This document shows, piece after piece, positions 43,756-51,879 of a stretch of DNA of 64,000 nucleotides. The stretch comes from Micromonospora sp. DSM 45708 (GTDB lineage: Bacteria > Actinomycetota > Actinomycetes > Mycobacteriales > Micromonosporaceae): assembly GCF_039566955.1 (NCBI RefSeq), contig NZ_CP154796.1, positions 1,674,001 through 1,738,000 on the forward strand, in the 5' to 3' direction. The number at the start of each line of letters is the position of its first letter. Positions within the stretch are counted from its first letter, which is position 1. The notes below the pieces were generated by a model. It searched no databases. It worked only from the letters and a program-made list of their open reading frames with translations, and was not told where the DNA came from. Both the position numbers and the translations under genes were made by a program.

Positions 43756-44906
43756 CACCGGCGGATCCCGTCCCACTCGGCGGCGAACGCCGCGCCGTCG
43801 GCCGCGTCCAGCACCACCAGGCCCGCCGCGCCGGCCGCCGTCGGCGCCGACGCGCCGAACATCCCCACCACCACCGACGGGTACGCGCCGCGCAGCGCGC
43901 CGACGTGCCCCAGCTCGTCACCGGCGCCCGGCCCGGTGAGGAAGACGAGCGTGTCGCCGAGCCGGTCCTGGCGCAGCCGGCCCGCCGCCGCCGACAACAC
44001 CTCCGGCCCGCCGCCGGCCAGCTCGACCGCCGCGAGACGATCCAACGGCCCGGCCACCCCGGCGGGCTCGGCCTCGGCCGGCGCGACCAGCAGCAGGTGC
44101 ACCGGGAGGTCCTCCCGCACCGCCGCGGCCACCACCGACGCCGCCGCCTCGCACGCCGCCTCGAACGACTCCGCCACCCCGGCCACCCGGCCCGGATGGG
44201 CGGCCGACCGGTTGTCCAACACCACCACGATGCGCGGCAGGCTGGTGTCCACGTTCTCCCGCACCATCAGCTCGCCCACCCGCGCGCTGGTCCGCCAGTG
44301 CACCCGGCGCAACTCGTCGCCGACCACGTACTCCCGCAGCGAGTCGAACGTGATCGACCCGTGCGGCACGCTGTCGGTCCGCCCGTCCAGGCTGCGGCCG
44401 GCGCCGGTGGGCACCGCGGACATCGGGTGGATGCGCGGGTGCACCCACACCGGGACCGTGCCGCCGTAGCCACGCGCCAGCGCCACCAGCCCGAGCGGGT
44501 CCCGGCGCACCACCCGCAGCGGCCCGACCGGCACCACCCCCCGGCGGTGCGTCGGCACCGGGTAGCGCACCACCGTGTCCCGCCCCGGACGCAGCCGCAG
44601 CAGCGGCACCGGCACCAGCGCCCCGGCGCAGCGGTCCTCGGCGACCAGGTTCGCCGCCCGCAGCCGGCCGGTGTTGCGCACGGTCAGCTCCATCGCCGCC
44701 GGCTCGCCCCGGGCCACCCGGTCCGGGTCGGCCCGCCGCGCGACGGTCAACCGGGGCCGCCAGGCGGCGGTCACCCCGGCGTAGCCGACCGCGACGCCGG
44801 CCGCCGTGCCGAGCACGGTCAGCTCCGGGTACGCGTACCGGAAACCGACGCCGAGCAGCACCAGGGCGGCGACGAGCAGCCCGATCCCCCGGGCGGTGAT
44901 CCCCAC
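43752..44906 (-). CDS. DUF58 domain protein
   Basis: 384 residues. Two membrane helices at the N-terminus (GIGLLVAALVLLGVGF, VLGTAAGVAVGYAG) are followed by a beta domain and the DUF58/vWA-like region. The DUF58 signature DSLREYVVGDELRRVHWRTSAR lies near 190-212. DUF58 proteins work with MoxR ATPases and transglutaminase-like membrane proteins, probably in assembly or remodelling of envelope complexes. It lies 2 bp after the moxR gene stop and overlaps the TGase gene by 4 bp, so the three are one operon. Confidence 0.88.
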   Translation of the reverse strand: MGITARGIGLLVAALVLLGVGFRYAYPELTVLGTAAGVAVGYAGVTAAWRPRLTVARRADPDRVARGEPAAMELTVRNTGRLRAANLVAEDRCAGALVPVPLLRLRPGRDTVVRYPVPTHRRGVVPVGPLRVVRRDPLGLVALARGYGGTVPVWVHPRIHPMSAVPTGAGRSLDGRTDSVPHGSITFDSLREYVVGDELRRVHWRTSARVGELMVRENVDTSLPRIVVVLDNRSAAHPGRVAGVAESFEAACEAAASVVAAAVREDLPVHLLLVAPAEAEPAGVAGPLDRLAAVELAGGGPEVLSAAAGRLRQDRLGDTLVFLTGPGAGDELGHVGALRGAYPSVVVGMFGASAPTAAGAAGLVVLDAADGAAFAAEWDGIRRW

Positions 44907-44908
44907 GC

Positions 44909-45904
44909 TCAGCCGTGCACCGGGGCGGGCTGGCCCGACGGCAGCGGCACCGGCACCGAGGCGACCGCCTGGCGCAGCACCTCAGCCGGCGTGACGCCCC
45001 GCACCTGCGCGTCCGGGGTGAGCAGCAGCCGGTGCGCGAAGACCGGCTCGACCAGCGCCTTCAGGTCCTCCGGCATGATCCAGCCCCGGCCGTCGATCAG
45101 CGCGTACGCGCACGCCGCCCGCGTCAACGCGATCACCCCGCGCGGACTCACCCCGACCCGCACCTGCGGATGGGTCCGGGTGGCCGCGGCCAGCCGCACC
45201 GCGTACGCGTACAGCGGCTCCGCGATGTGCACCCGCCGGGCCATCTTCACCATCTCACCGACCGTGGCGGTGTCGGTGACCGCGGTCAGCGAGTCGGGGG
45301 AGCGGACCGTGGCGCCGCGCAGCACCTCCACCTCGACCGCCTCGTCGGGGTAGCCGACGGAGAGCTTCACCAGGAACCGGTCGAGCTGCGCCTCCGGCAG
45401 CCGGTAGGTGCCGTCCATCTCCACCGGGTTCTGCGTGGCCACCACCAGGAACGGCTGTGGCACCGGGTGGCGTACGCCGTCCACGGTGACGGTCCGCTCC
45501 TCCATCACCTCCAGCAGCGCCGACTGGGTCTTCGGCGACGCCCGGTTGATCTCGTCGGCGATCACGATGTTCGCGAACACCGGCCCGGGGTGGAACTCGA
45601 AACCGCGGCTGGCCTGGTTGAAGATGGTCACCCCGGACACGTCCGAGGGAAGCAGGTCCGGGGTGAACTGGATCCGTCGCCACTCGCCCTTCACGGTGGC
45701 CGCCACCGCCCGCGCGAGCGTGGTCTTGCCGACCCCCGGCACGTCCTCCAGCAGCACATGTCCCTGCGCGAACAGCGCGGTCAGCGCCAGCCGGACCACC
45801 TGCGGCTTGCCCAGCACGACCGCGTTGACGTTGTCGGCCAGCCGGGCGGCCAGGGCGGCGAAGCCCTGCACCTCCGGCTGACTGAGCGGTTCGTGCGTGT
45901 TCAC
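44909..45904 (-). CDS. MoxR-family AAA+ ATPase
   Basis: 331 residues of the MoxR type: Walker A DVPGVGKTTLARA near 51-63, Walker B IVIADEINRASPKTQSALLEVMEE near 113-136, and sensor/arginine region NPVEMDGTYRLPEAQLDRF near 155-175. MoxR ATPases act as chaperones that activate or insert cofactors into membrane or secreted protein complexes, typically with a DUF58 partner, encoded next. The GTG at 45904 is preceded by GAAGGG. The much longer ORF through the upstream fibronectin gene is an out-of-frame artefact. Confidence 0.92.
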   Translation of the reverse strand: MNTHEPLSQPEVQGFAALAARLADNVNAVVLGKPQVVRLALTALFAQGHVLLEDVPGVGKTTLARAVAATVKGEWRRIQFTPDLLPSDVSGVTIFNQASRGFEFHPGPVFANIVIADEINRASPKTQSALLEVMEERTVTVDGVRHPVPQPFLVVATQNPVEMDGTYRLPEAQLDRFLVKLSVGYPDEAVEVEVLRGATVRSPDSLTAVTDTATVGEMVKMARRVHIAEPLYAYAVRLAAATRTHPQVRVGVSPRGVIALTRAACAYALIDGRGWIMPEDLKALVEPVFAHRLLLTPDAQVRGVTPAEVLRQAVASVPVPLPSGQPAPVHG

Positions 45905-45930
45905 GGAGTGCCCTTCGAGAGAGATCGCGG

Positions 45931-48558
45931 TCAGCAGCCGGGCAGCAGGTTGAGGTCGTCGCCGCCCTCCAGGTTGAGCCAGGCCCACGGGATGTAGGTC
46001 CGGCCCTTGTAGTCGACCTGGATCCACCAGTTGCTCTGCTTGTTGTTGTTGTAGATCCAGGCGTCCACGTTCTCGCCCTTCGCCTTGCAGTACGCGCGCA
46101 GCCGGTGGCCGTCCGGCACCCAGCCGGCCTGGCGGTCGTCGTCCTGCCGGGTGACCTCGAAGATCTCGTTGCCGTTGCGGCCCGAGACGTCCTTGTCGCA
46201 ATACGTCCGCTGGTCGCCGTCCGGGCCGTTCTTGCAGGTGGCGACGCCGTAGAGCGGGTCGGTGGTCTGGGCGCGGGTGGCCGTGCCCTTGCCGGCGGCG
46301 TTGCTCGCGGTCAGCGTCACCGAGTACGCCGTGCCCGGCGTCAGCCCGGTCACCCGCAGGCTCGCACAGCTCCCGCCGGCCGACTTGCCGCCGGTCGCGG
46401 CCGTGCAGGTGGCCTTTCCGCCACCGGCGTCCACGGTGAACGTCACCGTCACCGACGTGGCGTCGGCCGACGAACCGGTCACCGTGATCCGGGGCGCGGC
46501 CACGGTGCGCGCCGTGGTGCTGGCCTCCGCGCCGGCGCCGGCCTCGTTGACGGCCTTGACCTTCACTGTCACGTTCTGGCCGTCGCCGAGCCCGCCCACG
46601 GTGGCCCGCACGTCGGTCACCTCGACCGACTTCCCGCCGGCCTCCACCACGTACTTCGTCACCGGGCGGCCGTTCTCCACCGCCGGCGACCACTGCACCG
46701 CGATGGTGCCGGGCTGGTCGGCCACCGTGGACGCGCGCAGCTCGGTCGGCGCCTTCGGCACGGTGAACGGCACCACCGTGTTGCTCACCGGCGACGCCTT
46801 CGACCCGGCGCCCTTGTCGCTGACCGCGGTCACCGTGAACGCGTACTGGGTGCCGTACTCCAACTGCCCGGCCGGCACCACCAGCTCCGGCTTCGGCGAC
46901 TCACCGGCCGGGGCGCTCGCGCCGGCCGACGTCGCGGTCACCGCGTACCTGGCGACCTTGTTGCCCTGGCCGTTGGCCTCGGGCCAGCTCACCCGGACCG
47001 TGCCGTCGGGGCGTGCCTCGGCGGTCACCGCGGTCGGTGGGTCCGGCACCTCGGCGGTCGGCACGACCGGGTTGCTGCGGCGCGCCGGACCGTCGCCCTT
47101 GGCGTTCACCGCGTGCACCGAGAACGTGTACGTCTCGCCGTTGGTCAGGCCGGTGATCTCCAGCGCGCGCTGGTTCGCGCCCACCTGGTGGGTCTGGCCG
47201 GCGCCCTCCACCACGTACCTGGTGATCTCGGCGCCGTTGGACGCGGCGGCCTGCCAGCTCACCCGCGCCGACGCGTCGCCGGCGGCGGCGGTGACCGACT
47301 TCGGCGCGCCCGGCCTGCTCACCTTCGGCTTCTTCGGCGGGGGCGGCGGCGGGGGAGCCGGCGGCGGGTCACCACCGAGCACGTCGTTGGCGTACTTGTC
47401 CACCTCGCGCACCCGGTTGCGGTCGTCGACCACCTGCGCGGTGGACGAGTCGGGCGGGTTGATGAACAGGTGGTTCTCGCGGACCTCCAGCTCCACCGGG
47501 CCCGGCCGGCCGGCGCCCTTGATCGTCTCCACCAACTGCCCGCCGGCGTCGAACGAGTAGACCGTGCCGGTGCCCTCGTCGGCGACGTAGAACCGACCCG
47601 CCCAGGCGACCGCCGGGCTGAGCCGGGCGCCCTCGCCGGGCACCGTGAACCGCTTCACCTCGGCCCCGTCGCGCACCACGTGCACCGACCGGTCACCCGG
47701 GACGGTGACCGGCACCTGCGGCCCGCTGGTCCGCGTCGGCAGGCTGCCCGGCGCGGTCATGGTCAGGCCGGCCCGCCGCGTCCGGCCGCCGCTGACCGTC
47801 ACCAGCGACGCGGAGGTGCGGTCCAGCACCGCCACGCCCTCGTCCAGCGTGGACACCACCAGCTCGTGCGCCGGCTCCGCCACCTCGTACGTCTCGACCC
47901 GCTTCGGGCTGAGCCCGCCGGCCGGCGCGTCACCCGGCGTGGCCGGCAGGTCGGCGGCGGTGACCGCCGAGACGGTGCCCTCGCTCGGCACCGCGATCCA
48001 CAGCTTGCCCTCGCCGTCGAACGTTCCGCCGGTGATGCCCGGCGGGTAACGGACCGGCTCACCCACCGGCGTCAACGCCCGCGGGTCGAGCTGCCGGACG
48101 ATGCCCTGCACCGCGTCCACCACGAACGCCTCGTCGTCGTGCAGCGCGACGCTCACCCCGAGCCCCGGCGCGGTCGGCGTGGTGGCGGTGATCTGCAACG
48201 TCGCCAGGTCCAGCGAGCTGACCTGACCGGTGTTCAGGTCCCGCAGGATCAGCAACCGGTCGGTCTGGGCGACCTGCGTCTGGTGCCGCCGCCCGCCGGG
48301 CACCTCCATCCGGGTGTCCACCCGGGCGGTGATGCCGTTGACCCGGGCCAACTCGCTGCGCGTGGTGCTCCACAGCCAGGACGAGGAGTCGAAGTTGGCC
48401 ACCGCGTTGTCGGCCGCGCCCAGCCCGAGCACGGTCAGCCCCATCGCGGCCAGCAGCGCGGCCACGGTGCCGATGGTCACCAGCCCGCCGCGCATCCGCT
48501 TCCGGGGGCGGGCCGTCTCCGGCCCGGCGGTGCTCGTGACGTCCTCGATGGTGGTCAC
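45931..48558 (-). CDS. Membrane-anchored protein with propeller-like region and fibronectin III repeats
   Basis: 875 residues. A short cytoplasmic N-terminus and one membrane helix (LVTIGTVAALLAAMGLTVLG, ~25-45) precede a ~340-residue beta-propeller-like region. A Pro-rich linker (eight consecutive Pro) leads to four fibronectin type III modules (~415-780; repeats of PGAPKSVTA, WQAAASNGAEITRYVVEG and NGETYTFSVHAVN). A C-terminal Trp/Tyr-rich module with an SH3b-like look (WWIQVDYKGRTYIPWAWLNL) has four Cys before or within it. It is probably extracytoplasmic and binds polysaccharide or protein. It is 26 bp upstream of moxR in the same direction, so its maturation may depend on the MoxR-DUF58 system. 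Confidence 0.82.
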   Translation of the reverse strand: MTTIEDVTSTAGPETARPRKRMRGGLVTIGTVAALLAAMGLTVLGLGAADNAVANFDSSSWLWSTTRSELARVNGITARVDTRMEVPGGRRHQTQVAQTDRLLILRDLNTGQVSSLDLATLQITATTPTAPGLGVSVALHDDEAFVVDAVQGIVRQLDPRALTPVGEPVRYPPGITGGTFDGEGKLWIAVPSEGTVSAVTAADLPATPGDAPAGGLSPKRVETYEVAEPAHELVVSTLDEGVAVLDRTSASLVTVSGGRTRRAGLTMTAPGSLPTRTSGPQVPVTVPGDRSVHVVRDGAEVKRFTVPGEGARLSPAVAWAGRFYVADEGTGTVYSFDAGGQLVETIKGAGRPGPVELEVRENHLFINPPDSSTAQVVDDRNRVREVDKYANDVLGGDPPPAPPPPPPPKKPKVSRPGAPKSVTAAAGDASARVSWQAAASNGAEITRYVVEGAGQTHQVGANQRALEITGLTNGETYTFSVHAVNAKGDGPARRSNPVVPTAEVPDPPTAVTAEARPDGTVRVSWPEANGQGNKVARYAVTATSAGASAPAGESPKPELVVPAGQLEYGTQYAFTVTAVSDKGAGSKASPVSNTVVPFTVPKAPTELRASTVADQPGTIAVQWSPAVENGRPVTKYVVEAGGKSVEVTDVRATVGGLGDGQNVTVKVKAVNEAGAGAEASTTARTVAAPRITVTGSSADATSVTVTFTVDAGGGKATCTAATGGKSAGGSCASLRVTGLTPGTAYSVTLTASNAAGKGTATRAQTTDPLYGVATCKNGPDGDQRTYCDKDVSGRNGNEIFEVTRQDDDRQAGWVPDGHRLRAYCKAKGENVDAWIYNNNKQSNWWIQVDYKGRTYIPWAWLNLEGGDDLNLLPGC

Positions 48559-48701
48559 AGCCGGCTGCCTTCCCGTCGGTGGAGGAGGGCGCCGCGCGTG
48601 GTAGACCCTCCCCAGAGCCGGGAGCCATCATAGGGGCCGGCCGGGGCAGGTGGAACCCGCACCGTCCCCCTGTGGACACCGAGCGTGTCCCCGGTGGTCG
48701 G

Positions 48702-51596
48702 TCAGTTCGGCGTGGCGCCGCCCTCCCGGTCCGTGCACACCTGACCCGACGTGGCGTACGAGTCGGTCGAGTAGACCGCCAGCACGGTGAAGCAGTAGTC
48801 CAACCGGGCGCTCAACCCGTTCACGGTGTACCGGGTCTGACCGGCGTCCACGGTGGCCATCACCCCGAGCTTCTGCCCGGCCCGGCCGCCGGCCACCACG
48901 AACGGCACCCCGCCGTTCGTCGGGTCGGTCCAGGTCACCGTGATCGTGGTGGTGTCGTCCCGCAGCCGCAGGTCACCCGGGGGCGGGCCAGTCACCTTCG
49001 GCTTCACCGCGCTGGGCGCGGCAGCGGGCGGCGCCGCGTCCCGGTTCAGCCACACCGCGCCCCCGCCGACCGCCGCCACCACCGCGAGCACCGCGCCGCC
49101 GACCACCAGGGCCAGCACCGTCCGGTTCCGGCCGCGCGACTCGGGCTCCACCGCCGCCGGGTACGCGGCCGGCTGGTGGAACGCCGGCGGCACCGGCGGC
49201 CAGACACCCTGCTCCGGGTACGCCGCCGGGTCCGGCCGGTCCGGCTCCGGGAAGTCCAGCAGCTCGTCGTGGACCGGCAGCGGCCGGCTTCCGCCCGGCA
49301 TGTCGCCGTGGACGTCCCGGTGCACCTCCCCGGCGCGCTGGTGCACCTCCCCGGCGTCCCGGTGCGCCTCGGCCGGGCTCCGCTGCTCCTCGGTGACGCC
49401 CCGCTGCTCCTGGGCGGCGCTCCGCTGCTCCTGGGCGGCGCTCCGCTGCTCGTCGGTGGCGTCGACGATGTCCGGCCTCGGCTCGGAGCCGGGCTCGGCG
49501 ACCGGCTGCGACGGGGCCACGCTGCTCCACGGCGGCGCGGTCATCCCCCACGGTGGCACCGGCGTACCACTGACCGGCGTACCACTGACGGGCGTACGAC
49601 TGACGGGCGACCCCGGAGGGCCGCTCACGGGATGGCCGTGAGGCCCACCCATCGGCGGGGTGGGCGGTCCGCTCACCGGTCGGGTCGGTGATCCGCCGCC
49701 GGCGTGTGCGGGTGGCCCGCTCACCGGCGGGACCGGCGGGTACCCGGACGCGATCGGCCCGACGGCCGGACCCATCGACGCGGGTGGGCCGCTCACCGGG
49801 CGCGGGACCGTCGTGGGTGCGCTCGGTGGCGCGCTCACGGGCGGTCCGCTCACGGGCGGTCCGCTCACGGGCGGTCCGCTCACGGGCGGTCCGCTCACGG
49901 GCGGTCCGCTCACGGGCGGTCCGCTGACGGGCGTTCCGCCGACGGGACGCGTGACGGCCGACGCTCCGCTCGTCGGGGTGGCGGCGTCGGCCGAGGGTGC
50001 GGAGGCGGCGGCCTGCCGCTCCGCCTCCTCACGCAGCAACGGGCCGATCTGCTGCACCTGGATGGTCGGCTTGTCCCAGCCCGGGCCGGGCGTCACCGGG
50101 CCGGATCCGGGCCCGCCCGCCGTTGTGCCGGCCGGCTCGTCCGGCCGGTGTGCCGGCGCGGCCGGCGGCGGGGTTGCGGGCGTCCCCGCCGGGGCAGGAG
50201 CCGGGGCGAGCGGCCCGAACCCGGACGCCGCCGTCAGGGGTGTTGCCGATCTTGGTACGGGAGCGCCCTCGGAGGGGCGGGGCCGTACCAGGATCTCGGG
50301 GGAGGCCGGTGTATCCGGCATCGGGGCCGGGACGCGTGGCGCCGGCGGTGCGGGTGCCCCGGTGGACAAGGGTGCCGGTATCGCGACTGCCTCCGTGTCG
50401 GGCGGCGCGACGCCGGCCCCGGGGCCCGCCCACGGGGCCGGCGGCGACGGCCGGCGAGGCGGGGGGATGACCGGCGGCGGCGGTAGCGGAGCGGCGCCGG
50501 CAGTCGGCGCCGCCGGTTCGGGAGACGGAAGCGCCGCGAACGGCGCTCGGGGTGGTACCGGCGTCACGCCGGGAGCGGGCGCTACCGGCGTCACCCGGTG
50601 GCTCGGCGGGGCCGGTGGAGTCCCGTCGCTGCGCGGGCTCGGCAGAGTGGGTGGAATTCCCTGGCTCGGGTGGGCCAGTGGAGTTCCGTGGCTCAGCGGG
50701 ACCGGTGGAGCGCTGGCATGGGGCGGAACGGGTGCGGGCACCGGGCCGGGTGGGGCCGGCGTAGCCGGCGGGCCCGGCCGGGGCGGCGGGGGCGCCCAAG
50801 GGCTTGCCGGACGCTCAGCCCCGGCGGGCGGGAACGAGGCCGGGACCACCGGCGGTGGCGGCAGCAGGGCCGGCCCAGGCGCCGACCGGTGCGGCGGGGG
50901 CGGAGGCGGGCCGGGGTGCGGCCCGGGACCGGACGCTGGCCCGGATGCCCGGGGAACCGGGGCCGGCCGCGGTGCCCATTCGGCGCCGGGCACCGGCGTG
51001 ACACCCGGCGGTACGGGGGCGGTGGACGGTGGCGGGGCGGACCGGGAAGGGGGCGCTGGTGCGACCGCCGGCAGGGACACGGTGGGCCCGGCCAGCGCCG
51101 GGTCGGGGTGCCCGCCGGCAGCGGCGGCGGAGCCGCCGGGGGGCGGAACGGAACCGGCGGGAGCGGCGGCGGAGCCGCCGAGGTAGTGGCGGGCCGCGCG
51201 TACCGCCGGGTGGTCCGGACCGAGCACGGCGGGCCCGGCGGTGGCCACGCGGCCGTAGTTGCGGCGAGCCTCGTGCCGGTTGCCCAGTTCCTCCGCGACT
51301 CCGGCGAGGTCGAAGCTGAGGGCGAGCATCAGCGGATCGGCGTCGCCGCGGCGGCGCTCACCGGCCGCGTACGCCTCTTCGAGGACCCGGCGGGCGGCGG
51401 CCGGGTCGTCGGCCTCCCGGTGCAGCCGAGCCAGCAGGTGCCCGGTGGCCAGCACGTCCTGGTGGTCCTCGCCGTACGCCGGTCGGGCTGCCGAGATGGC
51501 GTCGGCGAGCAGGTGGCGGGCACCGGTCAGGTCGCCGGCGGCCCGTAGCGCCAGGGCCTGGTGTTGCGCGGCGGTCAGCGGGGAGGGGTGGGACAC
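48702..51596 (-). CDS. TPR / proline-rich / fibronectin III membrane protein
   Basis: 964 residues. N-terminal TPR-like helices (about 5-125) are followed by a ~600-residue Pro-, Gly- and Ala-rich region that contains six tandem GPPVS pentapeptides and a short QEQRSAA-type repeat, one membrane helix (VLALVVGGAVLAVVAA) near 865, and a single C-terminal fibronectin III-like domain outside. The architecture suggests cytoplasmic interaction through TPRs and an external binding domain; function unknown. A longer frame begins at 51671, but those 25 extra codons have lower third-position GC than the rest, so I prefer the GTG at 51596; neither has a clear SD. It is leftward and ends 143 bp before the fibronectin gene start. 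Confidence 0.75.
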   Translation of the reverse strand: MSHPSPLTAAQHQALALRAAGDLTGARHLLADAISAARPAYGEDHQDVLATGHLLARLHREADDPAAARRVLEEAYAAGERRRGDADPLMLALSFDLAGVAEELGNRHEARRNYGRVATAGPAVLGPDHPAVRAARHYLGGSAAAPAGSVPPPGGSAAAAGGHPDPALAGPTVSLPAVAPAPPSRSAPPPSTAPVPPGVTPVPGAEWAPRPAPVPRASGPASGPGPHPGPPPPPPHRSAPGPALLPPPPVVPASFPPAGAERPASPWAPPPPRPGPPATPAPPGPVPAPVPPHASAPPVPLSHGTPLAHPSQGIPPTLPSPRSDGTPPAPPSHRVTPVAPAPGVTPVPPRAPFAALPSPEPAAPTAGAAPLPPPPVIPPPRRPSPPAPWAGPGAGVAPPDTEAVAIPAPLSTGAPAPPAPRVPAPMPDTPASPEILVRPRPSEGAPVPRSATPLTAASGFGPLAPAPAPAGTPATPPPAAPAHRPDEPAGTTAGGPGSGPVTPGPGWDKPTIQVQQIGPLLREEAERQAAASAPSADAATPTSGASAVTRPVGGTPVSGPPVSGPPVSGPPVSGPPVSGPPVSGPPVSAPPSAPTTVPRPVSGPPASMGPAVGPIASGYPPVPPVSGPPAHAGGGSPTRPVSGPPTPPMGGPHGHPVSGPPGSPVSRTPVSGTPVSGTPVPPWGMTAPPWSSVAPSQPVAEPGSEPRPDIVDATDEQRSAAQEQRSAAQEQRGVTEEQRSPAEAHRDAGEVHQRAGEVHRDVHGDMPGGSRPLPVHDELLDFPEPDRPDPAAYPEQGVWPPVPPAFHQPAAYPAAVEPESRGRNRTVLALVVGGAVLAVVAAVGGGAVWLNRDAAPPAAAPSAVKPKVTGPPPGDLRLRDDTTTITVTWTDPTNGGVPFVVAGGRAGQKLGVMATVDAGQTRYTVNGLSARLDYCFTVLAVYSTDSYATSGQVCTDREGGATPN
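49841..49930. repeat. 15-bp tandem repeat inside coding sequence
   Basis: GCGGTCCGCTCACGG is repeated five times exactly (49841-49915) with a sixth copy differing at one base (to 49930). On the minus strand it encodes the pentapeptide repeat GPPVS in the low-complexity linker of the TPR/fibronectin protein. Length variation here would not shift the frame. Confidence 0.88.
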
Positions 51597-51795
51597 GTGA
51601 GCAATGCTGCCCGGAATCGCCGGTTGCGCGCTACCCGCCCGGCGATCGGTGGCGCTGACCTGCGAAGACATGCGGCGCCGGAGGGGATGTGCATGATCGT
51701 TTCGACCCGTGTACAGTAATGCCCCGTGCGGCCCTCGGGGCCGGCCGAACCGGTGGGAAAGTCGCCGCGGCCGACCAGGTAGGCTGGACGTGCAG

Positions 51796-51879
51796 GTCCG
51801 GGTGGCGGAATGGCAGACGCGCTAGCTTGAGGTGCTAGTGCCCGTATAGGGCGTGGGGGTTCAAGTCCCCCCTCGGACA
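51796..51879 (+). tRNA. tRNA-Leu (anticodon GAG)
   Basis: A type II tRNA of 84 bases. The acceptor stem GTCCGGG pairs with CTCGGAC (one G-U). The D arm contains GGCGGAATGGCAGACGC. The anticodon stem CTAGC/GCTAG encloses loop TTGAGGT with anticodon GAG. A variable arm TGCCCGTATAGGGCG and T arm GGGGGTTCAAGTCCCCC complete it; discriminator A is at 51879. CCA is not encoded. The 3' half is the integration site of the adjacent element. Confidence 0.96.
51861..51879. other. Left attachment site (attL) of integrated element, approximate
   Basis: The serine integrase frame ends inside the tRNA-Leu 3' part, using tRNA bases 51861-51879 as its last codons and stop. The element therefore begins at or within this segment, and the tRNA 3' end is the likely core of the attachment site. 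The right-hand copy must lie beyond the window; no second copy is seen here. Confidence 0.6.

Noticed and set aside
44909..46693. An extended N-terminus for the MoxR ATPase (594 residues)
   Set aside because: The extra part is the fibronectin gene read out of frame; the GTG at 45904 with GAAGGG is the sensible start.
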